Assembly: GCF_008122505.1 (NCBI RefSeq)
Contig: NZ_VSSB01000001.1
Coordinates: forward strand, 186,001 to 250,000
DNA length: 64,000 nucleotides
Origin: Agromyces mariniharenae
GTDB lineage: Bacteria; Actinomycetota; Actinomycetes; Actinomycetales; Microbacteriaceae
Reading direction: 5' to 3'
The number at the start of each line of letters is the position of its first letter. The stretch's first letter is position 1. Below the pieces are notes generated by a model. It was not told the DNA's origin, did not search any database, and was given only the letters and a program-made list of their open reading frames with translations. Of the stretch, positions 35,074 to 43,798 are shown piece after piece. Both the position numbers and the translations under genes were made by a program.

Positions 35074-36291
35074 TCAGGAACCGAGCAGGATGCTCTGGAA
35101 CGCCGCCTGGTACTTCTGCTCCTCCGCCGGGGTGAGCGTGCGGAAGATGTGGGCCTGCGACAGCGTGTCCTCGTCGGGGAAGATCAGCTGGTTCTCGGCG
35201 AGCGCGGGGTCGATCGCGATCGCGGCCTCCTTCGCGCCGACGACCGGCGTGATGTAGTTCACCCACGCGGCGACCTCGGCGGCGACCTCGGGCTCGTAGT
35301 AGTAGTTGATGAGCGTCTCGGCGTTGGTCTTGCGCGGCGACCCGATCGGCACGAGGAAGTTGTCGTTCCAGAGCGTGCCGCCCGCCGTGGGGATCGCGAA
35401 CTCCCACTTGTCGCCGGCCTCGGCGTTGATGACCGTGATGTCGCCCGACCAGCAGATGGCGGCCAGGGTGTCCTCGCTCTTCAGGTCCTCGAGGTACGAG
35501 TTGCCCTTGATGTTGCGGACCTGGCCCGACTCGACCTGCTCGCGGAGGATCTCGTTCGCCGCCTCGAACTCGGCGTCGCCCCAGTCGCCCGCGATGTCGA
35601 CGCCGTTCTGCAGCATGAGCAGGCCGATCGTGTCGCGCATCTCGGAGAGCACGCCCACGCGGCCCTTGAGCTCGGCGTTCCACAGGTCTTCGACGGACTC
35701 GAGGCCGCCCGGGATCGCCTCCTTGTTCCAGCAGATGCCGGCGAAGCCGCCCTGCCACGGCACCGAGAACTTGCGGCCCGGGTCGAAGTCGGGGTCCTGC
35801 AGCGCGGGCGTGAGGTTGGCGAGGTTCGGGATGTTGGCGTGGTCGAGCTCCTGCGTGTAGCCGAAGCGGATCCAGCGGCCGACCATCCAGTCGGTGAGGC
35901 AGACGGTGTCGGCGCCGATGTCCTGGCCGAGGGCCAGCTGGTCCTTCACCTTGCCGTAGTACGTGTTGTTGTCGTCGACGGCGACCTCGTAGTTGACCTC
36001 GATGCCGGTCTCCTCGGTGAACGCCACGAGCGTCGGGTAGTTGCCGTCGTCGTCCTCGTCGATGTAGGCCGCCCAGTTCGCCCAGTTCAGGGTCTTGTCG
36101 GTCTCCGACGTGTCGGCGGCCGCAGAGGGCTTCGCCGAGCCGCCGCCCGTGTTGGCACAGGCGGCGAGCGCGAGCGCGGACACGCCGGCTCCAGCGCCGG
36201 CGAGGAGCGTGCGACGGTTGAGCTGCGCCCGTCGCGCCTGGGCGATCAGGGAGCGGATCATCGGATCCTGGGGAACGGGCCGAGCGGTCAC
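35074..36291 (-). CDS. potD: Polyamine-binding lipoprotein PotD
   Basis: Solute-binding protein of the polyamine importer. From GTG 36289-36291 (GGAG 7-8 nt upstream) the protein has 405 residues; a longer frame extends to 36345. The signal is both Tat- and lipoprotein-like: LNRRTLLAGAGAG followed by lipobox LAAC, so export may be folded and lipid-anchored. The mature part begins DKTLNWANWAAYID, with the PotD-type VNYEVAVDDNNTYYGKVKDQ and CWNKEAIPGGLESVEDLWNAELKGRV. Putrescine, spermidine or GABA specificity cannot be read off. First gene of the operon. Confidence 0.92.
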   Translation of the reverse strand: MTARPVPQDPMIRSLIAQARRAQLNRRTLLAGAGAGVSALALAACANTGGGSAKPSAAADTSETDKTLNWANWAAYIDEDDDGNYPTLVAFTEETGIEVNYEVAVDDNNTYYGKVKDQLALGQDIGADTVCLTDWMVGRWIRFGYTQELDHANIPNLANLTPALQDPDFDPGRKFSVPWQGGFAGICWNKEAIPGGLESVEDLWNAELKGRVGVLSEMRDTIGLLMLQNGVDIAGDWGDAEFEAANEILREQVESGQVRNIKGNSYLEDLKSEDTLAAICWSGDITVINAEAGDKWEFAIPTAGGTLWNDNFLVPIGSPRKTNAETLINYYYEPEVAAEVAAWVNYITPVVGAKEAAIAIDPALAENQLIFPDEDTLSQAHIFRTLTPAEEQKYQAAFQSILLGS

Positions 36292-36442
36292 GGGGGAACT
36301 CCATTCGGAATCGGGCGCGTGCTGGGGGTGGGTCGATACTGACACACTGGGGCGCGAGATTCACGGAATAATGTCCGAATCGTTAATTTCTGCGAACATC
36401 GTGTGCGGATTCAGTGCCGTTCACGCCCATATACGCACGTTT
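36292..36442 (-). promoter_or_regulatory. potDABC upstream region, locally AT-rich
   Basis: 151-bp gap between the FtsK-like gene's end and potD. The stretch 36357-36410 is AT-rich against the surroundings and holds CATTAT (minus strand 36374-36369) as a possible -10, TTAACG as a weak -35 and an inverted repeat CGGA-N6-TCCG (36364-36377). Likely the potD promoter; the rest shows nothing else. Confidence 0.45.
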
Positions 36443-39349
36443 TCAGTTGTCCACGTGGACAGGCCACGCGCATCTCATCGGTTCCCCACCGGGCGGTGCC
36501 AGCCAGCACTGCGCGACGGGGTCGTCGAGCAGCGGCGGCAGCGCCGAACCGGCCGCGAACACGCGGAACTCGCGCGATCCGCCGTGCACCACGATCGCGG
36601 CCTCCTCGCGCACGAGCGCGGTGAGCGTCCAGTTCGCCGTCCACGCGTCGGCGTCGCCCACGATGACGAGCGGATGCCCCGCTCCCCCGCCTGCGGCGAT
36701 CGCGGCACGCGCGACGGCGTCGAGACCCGGCTCGAGGAGCACGGGCTCGTGACCGAGTCCCCGGAGCGTCGCGGCATCCGCCCGCGGACGCATGCTCACG
36801 ACCGCGGTGACCGCGGCCGTGCCGACGCGCAGGGGCCGTGCCTCGGCGCCCGGGTCGGACGGAAGGGACGGGACGTCGACCACCTGCAGCCGCCGCTCGC
36901 GCCACTGGCCGGAGCCCGGCGGGTCGCCGGAACGCCAGAGCGCAGCAGATCCGCCCGCCTGTGCGAGGTCGGTCCGCGTCGGATGCCGCAACAGCACGGT
37001 CGAGCCGAACGACTCGCGCAGGCCGGCCGGGAGGCGGTGCGTCGAGCCCGCCGACGCCGCGATCCCGAGCCCTCGCTCGCGCCCCTCGCGCAGCAGCCGC
37101 TCGAGCATGCCGACGGCCGCGATGCGGTGGTCGTCGGGCCAGTCCCGGAACGCGACGTCCAGGTCGTCGACGAGCAGGAGGCACGACGTCGTGGTGCGGC
37201 GATCATCCTCGACGAGCGCGCGCAGGGTGTCCCACCGCGCGCTCGCCGGTCGAACGAGACGACGGACGTCGACCCGGATCGCCGTCGCCGCTTCGGCGAG
37301 CGCCGCCAGCGCCGTCGACCGGCCGCTGCCCGGTTCGCCGAGGATGAGCAGGTGCCCGTCGGACTCGGGCGTCCAGGTCGCCGGGACGTGCCGCTGGCGC
37401 TCGGGGTCGTCGAGGATGCCGAAATCGAGCGCCGGGCCCCGCTCCGTCTCCTCGGCATCTCGCGCCGGGGTCGCGGCGCGCACGAGTCGGATGAGTGCGC
37501 TCTGCGCGACACGCGCTGGCAGGGGGTCCACCCACGGGCGGCGCGCGGCGGCCATGTCCGACGTCGACCGCCGCAGCCGTTCGAGCGTGCCCGGGTCGAC
37601 CATGGCGGACTGGAACACCACGGGGCATCCGTCGCCCGCGTCGACCACCCCGCGGCCCGGCGTGTCGGGCCGGATGGCCGCCGCCGCGTCGGTGCCGACG
37701 ACCGCGACGCTGTCTGCCCGCTGGCGCACGCGCAGCGACACCCGGATGGCGCAGTTCGCCGACACCTGCTCGCGCACGACGCCGTTCGGGCGCTGCGACG
37801 CGAGCACGAGGTGCACGCCCAACGACCTGCCGCGCGCGGCGACGTCGGCGACGACCGGCCCGAGGTCGGGGAACCGGTCGATCATCGCCTGGTACTCGTC
37901 GACCACGAGCACGAGGCGCGGCAGCACGACCCGGTCGGGGAGCGCAGCGAGGTCGCGCTCACCCTCGGCGAGCAGCACGGCCTCGCGGTGCCGCAGCTCG
38001 GCGCGCAGGCTCAGGACGGCGCGCTCCGCCTCGGCCTCGTCGAGGTCGGTGACGATGCCCGTGACGTGCGGCAGCCCGCGCAACGGCTCGAACGCCGCGC
38101 CGCCCTTGAAGTCGACGAGCAGGAAGGACACCCGGTCGGGTGGATGGCACGTGGCGAGCGCCGCGAGCCACGCGACGAGGAACTCGCTCTTGCCGCTTCC
38201 GGTCGTGCCGGCGACGATCGCGTGCGGCCCGTGCTCGACCAGGTCGAGGGCGAGCGGTCCGAGGGCGGACTGGCCGACGACCGCCCGCAGCGTGGTCCTG
38301 GATCCGTCGTCGGACGCCGGTTGCTCGAGGGCGTCGAATGCGATGCGTGCGGGCACGCCCGACTCCGGTCCCCACCGCTCGCGCTCGGCCATCGCCCGCA
38401 CGCGATCGGCCCACTCGGATGCCTCGACGGCGCCGACGAGGTCGGGCACGATGCGCGTGGGGCCCGCGGCCTCCCCGCGGCGCTCGATGACCGCGCGCCG
38501 GTGATCCTCGACCCGGACCAGCGTCTCGAGGCCGGGAGGCAGGTGCTCGGCCGCGTCGGCCACTGCGATGGTCGCGACGCCATCGGCGTCGGTCGGCGCG
38601 GAAGGGGTCGTCGTCGCATCGCGTTCGGATCGCCCGACGACGCGCAGCGCGGTCGGGCCGCTCCGATGCGGCAGCGGTGTCGACCACCCCCATGCCTCGC
38701 CCGCCGGCACGGCGATGCCGACCTCGTCGGGGCGGCCGCCGTGCGTGACCTGGACCACGAGGGCTCGCGCGAGCGCGTCGGCGACGGGCTCGATCCCGAC
38801 GACGCCGATGCCGCCGGCGAGCGAGGCCACGACGGGTGCGTCGTCGAGCGCTCCGGCGGCGCGGAGCAGCGCACGATCATGGTCGTCGGCGGGGACGCCG
38901 TCGACCCTCACGCCGCTCGCGACCGTGCCGTGCCCGAGCACGACCCTGCCCGGCGGCCCGGCACGCCAGTCGAGGGGGCGGGCGCCGTCGACGATCTCCC
39001 GCGCCGAGGTGACGCGGCGCCATCGCGCGGCGCGCTCGCCGGCATGCCGGTCGGCGACCGCGGACCGGAGCTCGGCCAGCAACGCCGCCCGCTCCGCCGC
39101 GCCTCGACGACGTGCCCGGCGCCCCTGGCGTCGCGCGTCGACGACCGACGCGACGGCCACGAGCGGACCGAGCGCCGCGAACGCGAGCGAGAGCGCCGAC
39201 CCCGTCACCGCCCAGAGCACCGCCGCGCCGGCGAGCGGGGCGATCGCCGCGAGCCACGGGAAGCCGGGCGCGACGGGGTCGGGCGCCCGGGGCGGGAGCG
39301 CGAGCTGCGGGTCGCCGGGCGGGGCGTGCTCGGGCGGAGGTCGGTCCAC
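36443..39349 (-). CDS. FtsK/SpoIIIE-domain ATPase, EssC/EccC-like
   Basis: 968 residues. Two adjacent membrane helices at about 29-75, then a cytosolic region and two ATPase modules, the layout of type VII secretion EssC/EccC proteins. Module 1 is intact: Walker A GTTGSGKSE (381-389), Walker B LLVDFKGGA (410-418), DEYQ (484-487) and LASQRPNG (517-524). Module 2 is degenerate: GEPGSGRST (671-679) has Arg for the Walker Lys; LLLVDD at 724-729. The N-terminal FHA domains of Firmicutes EssC are absent, but an FHA protein is encoded just upstream. No WXG100/Esx gene is nearby. GTG start 39347-39349 is uncertain. Last gene of the FHA-kinase cluster. Confidence 0.8.
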   Translation of the reverse strand: MDRPPPEHAPPGDPQLALPPRAPDPVAPGFPWLAAIAPLAGAAVLWAVTGSALSLAFAALGPLVAVASVVDARRQGRRARRRGAAERAALLAELRSAVADRHAGERAARWRRVTSAREIVDGARPLDWRAGPPGRVVLGHGTVASGVRVDGVPADDHDRALLRAAGALDDAPVVASLAGGIGVVGIEPVADALARALVVQVTHGGRPDEVGIAVPAGEAWGWSTPLPHRSGPTALRVVGRSERDATTTPSAPTDADGVATIAVADAAEHLPPGLETLVRVEDHRRAVIERRGEAAGPTRIVPDLVGAVEASEWADRVRAMAERERWGPESGVPARIAFDALEQPASDDGSRTTLRAVVGQSALGPLALDLVEHGPHAIVAGTTGSGKSEFLVAWLAALATCHPPDRVSFLLVDFKGGAAFEPLRGLPHVTGIVTDLDEAEAERAVLSLRAELRHREAVLLAEGERDLAALPDRVVLPRLVLVVDEYQAMIDRFPDLGPVVADVAARGRSLGVHLVLASQRPNGVVREQVSANCAIRVSLRVRQRADSVAVVGTDAAAAIRPDTPGRGVVDAGDGCPVVFQSAMVDPGTLERLRRSTSDMAAARRPWVDPLPARVAQSALIRLVRAATPARDAEETERGPALDFGILDDPERQRHVPATWTPESDGHLLILGEPGSGRSTALAALAEAATAIRVDVRRLVRPASARWDTLRALVEDDRRTTTSCLLLVDDLDVAFRDWPDDHRIAAVGMLERLLREGRERGLGIAASAGSTHRLPAGLRESFGSTVLLRHPTRTDLAQAGGSAALWRSGDPPGSGQWRERRLQVVDVPSLPSDPGAEARPLRVGTAAVTAVVSMRPRADAATLRGLGHEPVLLEPGLDAVARAAIAAGGGAGHPLVIVGDADAWTANWTLTALVREEAAIVVHGGSREFRVFAAGSALPPLLDDPVAQCWLAPPGGEPMRCAWPVHVDN

Positions 39350-39471
39350 CCCGTCATCCGATCACGCGGGGCTCGCCGCCTGTGCGGCAGTCGCGCGACC
39401 GACGAGGCGACGCGGCATCCGCTCGGCTGGGGAGGACGGGACGACGCCGGACGGATCGCCGGTCGCCCGCG

Positions 39472-40188
39472 TCAGGCGACGGTGAACGACTGCTCGGCCA
39501 GCTCCACGAGGCTCCCGCGCGGGACGAGGTACCGTCGCCCGGGCTCGCAGCGCAGCGCGCCGTCGTCGGGGCGCCGCACGATGGTGCCGTTGCCCGAGAA
39601 GCGGTCCGCGATCCAGAGCTCGCCCTCGTGCTCGCCGAACTCGAGGTGCGTCTTCGACACCGAGAGCGTGCGGTCGGCGATCTGCACCAGGTGGTCGAAC
39701 GCCTCCCCGGGCTGCGGCAGCGGCCTGCGTCCGATGAGGCCCGTGCCGAACACCGTGCGGGTCTCGCCGGTGCTGAACGCGAGCACGAATCGCGACCCGG
39801 AGCGCGCCGACGGCGCCGCGTCCGTAGACGGGGCCGTCGCCCCGGGCGCCGCGAGCGCCGACGACGCGGCAGCGTCGAGCACGCGCGCGATGGCGGCATC
39901 CGCTCGCTCGTCACCCGCGTAGGCGCTCGCGGACGCCGCCGCCTCGTCGAGCACCCGGGCGACGCCCGCCTCCGCCCGCGCATCGTCGTCGCCGACGGCG
40001 CGGAAGCCGTGCACCGGGATGCTGACGACGCCGCTGTTGCGGCGCGCCGGGCGCTCGATGGCGGTCGTGTCGCCCGGTCGCGGATCGGGTCGGCGGCGTG
40101 ATTCGGGCGTCGCGCTCGTGGAGCTGCCGCACTCGCCGCAGAACATCGCCCCCTCGGGGAGGTCCGCACCGCAGATCCGACACGTCAC
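39472..40188 (-). CDS. Zinc-ribbon/FHA-domain protein
   Basis: 238 residues. An N-terminal zinc ribbon (Cys 3, 6, 17, 20: CRIC...CGEC), a low-complexity Ala-rich linker with two related segments (VARVLDEAAASASA and IARVLDAAASSALA), and a C-terminal FHA phosphothreonine-binding domain at about 140-235 (LIGRRPLP, SVSKTHLEF, RFSGNGTIV). GTG start overlaps the transglutaminase-like gene's stop (GTGA). Probably reads phosphorylation by the cluster's kinase and could dock on the neighbouring FtsK-like ATPase; both are inference. Confidence 0.87.
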   Translation of the reverse strand: MTCRICGADLPEGAMFCGECGSSTSATPESRRRPDPRPGDTTAIERPARRNSGVVSIPVHGFRAVGDDDARAEAGVARVLDEAAASASAYAGDERADAAIARVLDAAASSALAAPGATAPSTDAAPSARSGSRFVLAFSTGETRTVFGTGLIGRRPLPQPGEAFDHLVQIADRTLSVSKTHLEFGEHEGELWIADRFSGNGTIVRRPDDGALRCEPGRRYLVPRGSLVELAEQSFTVA

Positions 40189-42482
40189 GGCCTGGCTCCT
40201 CTCCGCGTCACAGCGTACCCGGCCAGCGAGTTCAGCGAGATCGCGGCGCGGAGCCGGTCGCGGCGGGTGCGCGGCGCGCCGAGTCGTTCCTGCAGCTCGT
40301 CGACCGTGTCCCACACGCGCTCGTCGTCGCCGTCGGCCGGCCCGTCGGGCGCGTAGACCGCCCGGTCGACGACGGAGGCGAGCACGAGCGGACCGAGTCC
40401 GCCCACGGTGGCCGCCTGCTCGGCCCGGGTCGCGTTCTGGCGGATCGGGTATCCGTAGTCTGCGGCGGAGTCCGCGAACTCCTGCCAGCCGCCCTCGATG
40501 CGCTCCACCGGGGTGGGCGCCCGCCGGCGGAGGCGCCGGCGCCGGAGCTTGGCGACGATGATGGCGAGGAACGGGCTCACGAGCACGGCGAGGCCGAGGA
40601 GCACGAAGCCGGCGACGGCGAGCGCCGCGAGCAGCGCCTCGACCCACGGCTCGATCCCCTGATCGGGCTGGTCGAGCGTGAGGTCGGGATCGGGATCGAG
40701 GTCGTCGACCGGCGTCCGCTCGGCGGGCGGCGGCAGCGCCGACTGCGGCCGGGACACGACGGTGGGCTGGTCGGGCTCGCGCTCGGGGATCTCGCGTGGC
40801 GTGGGATTCGGGTCGATCGGCACCCACTCCCCCTCCGCGGTCTGCACCTCGATCCAGGCCTGGAGGTCGTCGCGCTCGAAGACGACGGCCTCGCCGGCGC
40901 CGACCTGTGGCTCCTCGGGGTCGGAGAGGTAGCCCACGACCGTGCGCGCCGGGAAGCCGATCTCGCGGGCCATGAGCGCGGCGGCCACCGCGTACTGCTC
41001 GCCGTCGCCGAGCATGGGCCGCTCCTCGGCGAGTTCGATGATCCGGTCGAGCGAGTGCCCCGAACGACTGAACTCCTCGTCCTCGGTGCCGTGGCTCACG
41101 AACCCCGTGGCCTTCAGGCCCGAGATCATGCCCTGCAGTCGCTGGCCGGGGGTGCCGGAGGCCGGTGCCCACTCGTCGAGCAGCGGCCCGAGCTCGTCGG
41201 GCATCGCGGGCGACGCGGGCAGCACGCTCGTGCCGGGCTGCAGCGACTCGAGGCTCTCGGGGCGAAGCGGGGTGATCGAGTCGGCCGTGTAGCGATCGCC
41301 CGCGCTGAGCCCGGTCTGCACGGCGCCCGTGCCCGTCACGTCGTTGTAGAAGAACCCGTCGGCGAGCACCGGTGCGCGGTCGCCGCCGAACGTGATGCGC
41401 TCGAGCTGGCCAACGCCGGGCACCCAGACGTCGTCGTAGCCGAGCACGAGCACCTCGAGGTGCGTGGACGTGCCGTCGACGTCGCCCTGGTCGAGCCGGT
41501 ACGGGACGCGCGTGAACCGGCCGGACTCCCCCGTGCCGTCGTTGCCGCCCACGTTGTAGACGATGCCGTCGTAGGTGTCGAGCGTCGCGATCCGCAGTCC
41601 CGCGCCCGGAGGCAGCCCGGTGACCTCGAGCATCTCGTCGTCGGTCGTGTCGGGCTCGAACGCCGTGCGGAATCCGGCGAGCGGGCTCTCGTGCTCGCGC
41701 GGCTCGAACGGCGGCTGCAGCTCGGCGCGCACGACGCTGCGGGGCGGCGACGGCAGGGCGACGGCGGCCGCGGTGGCACCGACGAGCGCGACGGCCACGA
41801 GGGCGGATGCCCCGAGCACGCGTCGGGCGTCGGCGAGGGCGGCCTCGACCGGCCGTCCGGTGGTGATCGCGCGCCGTCGGGCGATGGCGACGCGCACGAG
41901 CCACGCGATCGAGGTGACGAGGAAGGCGAGGCCGGTCTCGACGGCGAGGGTCGCGTGCACGACCCCGAGCGCGATACCAGCCAGGAGCAGCAGCGCCGGC
42001 GGGATGACGGCCGCAGCCGGCCGCCGGCTGCGGAGGGCGATCGTGACGGCGGTCGTGGCGGTGACGAGCGCGAGGAGGAAGGCCGGCACGAGCAGGGCCT
42101 GGTAGGAGCCGACGGGCACGGCGATCGTCACGAGCTGCTTCCACGACAGCGCGGCCCCGGCCAGCAGCTCGACCAGCCCGTGCGGCGTGACGATGACGCC
42201 CGCGATGGCGCTCCCGGGCACCGCGGCGGGGACGCCGAGGGTGACGTAGGCGCCGAAGACGGCGACGACGACGGCCCAGGCCGGCCAGTGGAACCGCGCG
42301 CCCGCGAGCCCGATGCCCGAGCCCGCGACGATGGCGACCGTCGCGGCCACGACGAACGCGGTGCTCTCGTAGATCGGCCACCACGGGATCATCGCCGCCA
42401 CGAGCATCGCGGCCACGAGGGCCATCGAGATCGCGGTGGACCACACGCCCTCGGGCGCCGCAGACCGCTGCTGCGCGCTCAT
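40185..42482 (-). CDS. Transglutaminase-like membrane protein with missing catalytic Cys and His
   Basis: 765 residues, as in the DUF3488/TgpA-type transglutaminase proteins: seven or so membrane helices (13-245), an extracellular domain with the transglutaminase core (about 485-560), one helix (about 605-640) and a cytosolic tail. In active members the core reads GDCEQ...HAW...D. Here GDGEQ has Gly 494 in place of the nucleophile Cys (codon GGC at 41001-41003), and LQAW has Gln 541 in place of His (CAG at 40860-40862); only Asp 557 remains. So it is probably an inactive scaffold. ATGA and GTGA overlaps join it to both neighbours. Confidence 0.87.
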   Translation of the reverse strand: MSAQQRSAAPEGVWSTAISMALVAAMLVAAMIPWWPIYESTAFVVAATVAIVAGSGIGLAGARFHWPAWAVVVAVFGAYVTLGVPAAVPGSAIAGVIVTPHGLVELLAGAALSWKQLVTIAVPVGSYQALLVPAFLLALVTATTAVTIALRSRRPAAAVIPPALLLLAGIALGVVHATLAVETGLAFLVTSIAWLVRVAIARRRAITTGRPVEAALADARRVLGASALVAVALVGATAAAVALPSPPRSVVRAELQPPFEPREHESPLAGFRTAFEPDTTDDEMLEVTGLPPGAGLRIATLDTYDGIVYNVGGNDGTGESGRFTRVPYRLDQGDVDGTSTHLEVLVLGYDDVWVPGVGQLERITFGGDRAPVLADGFFYNDVTGTGAVQTGLSAGDRYTADSITPLRPESLESLQPGTSVLPASPAMPDELGPLLDEWAPASGTPGQRLQGMISGLKATGFVSHGTEDEEFSRSGHSLDRIIELAEERPMLGDGEQYAVAAALMAREIGFPARTVVGYLSDPEEPQVGAGEAVVFERDDLQAWIEVQTAEGEWVPIDPNPTPREIPEREPDQPTVVSRPQSALPPPAERTPVDDLDPDPDLTLDQPDQGIEPWVEALLAALAVAGFVLLGLAVLVSPFLAIIVAKLRRRRLRRRAPTPVERIEGGWQEFADSAADYGYPIRQNATRAEQAATVGGLGPLVLASVVDRAVYAPDGPADGDDERVWDTVDELQERLGAPRTRRDRLRAAISLNSLAGYAVTRRGARP

Positions 42483-43798
42483 GCGACCGACGCCGATCTG
42501 GCGAGCATCGCGCGGAGGTCCTCGAGGTACCCGATGCCGAACACGGTCAGGCCCGCGACCGTCCGAGCGGAGGCCTCACCGCCGGGCGAGCACTGCACCG
42601 CGATCGCCTCGACGCCGGCCGGCAGCCGCGATGACGCCGCGCGCAGCGTTCCGGCGCCGCGGGCCGTGCCGGTGATGAGGAAGGCGAGCGAGACGCCGGG
42701 AAGCGACTCGGTGGCCGCACGCGCGACGTCGGGCAGCAGGACCGCGGCGTCGTCGCGTTCGACGACGCAGAGGGCATCGAGCAGCCGGTCGCGCGACACG
42801 GTCGGCAGCTCGCGCATCCCGCTGCCGCGCGTGCCCACGCGGCCGCGCCCGGAGACGACGAACGACACCGTGCGTGCGTCGCGGATGGCCCGGGCGCCGA
42901 GGGATGCCGCGGCGCTCACCGCGAGCTCGAACTCCTCGTCGTCGGCGTAGGCGCCGGGTTCGAGGTCCAGCAGCACCATGAGCCGGCTGCGCCGGGTCTC
43001 CTCGAACTGGCGCACCATGAAGGTGCCCGTCTTCGCCGAGCTCTTCCAATGGATGAACCGGCGGTCGTCGCCGGGCACGTACTCGCGCAGCGCGTGGAAC
43101 GCGATGTCGCTCGCGGTGAGGTCGCGAGTGGGCGACCCCTCGAGGTCGCGGATGAAGCCCGTGCTGAGCGTGCCGATCGCGATCGTGCGCGGATGCACGT
43201 GCAGGTCGACCGACTGCGACCACACGATCTCACGGCGCATGAGGCCGATGGGATCGGCGCGCACCGTGCGCGCGGGCCCGACGGGCACGATGCCGCGTCG
43301 CTCGGTGGGGATGCGGAACTGGTCGTCGAACGCCCCGCCGCGCGGGAGCCCGGGCAGCACGCGCTCGACGACCCTGTTCCCGACCGGCACCTCGAGCTGC
43401 ACCCCGCCGAAGCGACGTCGCCCGGGGTTCGCCGCGATGAGGCGCGCCTGCGCCTGCTCGCCGACGACCACGCGCGGGGTGGGCAGCATGAGCTCGATGG
43501 TCGACGCGCCGCGGCCGATGAGCCAGACGGATGCCACGCCGACGAGCAGCACGAGCCCCCACCCGATGGCGATGAACTCGACCCAGCCCCAGGTGTATCC
43601 GACGGCGAGCGCCGCGACCGCGCCGGCGACGACCGCCCAGCCGAGCGGCGTGACGACGCCCTGCACGGCGCGCGCCCAGTCCCGGACGACCCCGGCCGCC
43701 GCCACGATGCCGCGGACGGCGCGTCCGATGACGACCGCGAGGAGTCCCTCTCTCTTCGCCTCCTCGGGGATCGACGTGCGGGTCTGGGTGAACGTCAC
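42479..43798 (-). CDS. DUF58-family membrane protein
   Basis: 439 residues with a membrane pair at about 50-92 and the DUF58 signature REYVPGDDRRFIHWKSSAKTG (about 238-258) ahead of a vWA-like segment beginning LMVLLDLEPGAYADDEEFE. DUF58 proteins routinely accompany MoxR ATPases, and the vWA part is thought to be the MoxR-dependent chaperone client or metal-binding adaptor. GTG start overlaps the MoxR stop, and its stop overlaps the transglutaminase-like start (ATGA). Confidence 0.9.
   Translation of the reverse strand: MTFTQTRTSIPEEAKREGLLAVVIGRAVRGIVAAAGVVRDWARAVQGVVTPLGWAVVAGAVAALAVGYTWGWVEFIAIGWGLVLLVGVASVWLIGRGASTIELMLPTPRVVVGEQAQARLIAANPGRRRFGGVQLEVPVGNRVVERVLPGLPRGGAFDDQFRIPTERRGIVPVGPARTVRADPIGLMRREIVWSQSVDLHVHPRTIAIGTLSTGFIRDLEGSPTRDLTASDIAFHALREYVPGDDRRFIHWKSSAKTGTFMVRQFEETRRSRLMVLLDLEPGAYADDEEFELAVSAAASLGARAIRDARTVSFVVSGRGRVGTRGSGMRELPTVSRDRLLDALCVVERDDAAVLLPDVARAATESLPGVSLAFLITGTARGAGTLRAASSRLPAGVEAIAVQCSPGGEASARTVAGLTVFGIGYLEDLRAMLARSASVA

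Noticed and set aside
36443..39349. FtsK-like gene as a plasmid or ICE transfer protein
   Set aside because: No relaxase, integrase, attachment site or tRNA nearby, and EssC-like membrane topology fits secretion better.
39472..42444. 990-residue frame joining a long N-terminus to the zinc-ribbon/FHA protein
   Set aside because: The N-terminal part is a shadow of the transglutaminase-like gene; the real start is GTG 40186-40188 by overlap and zinc-ribbon position.
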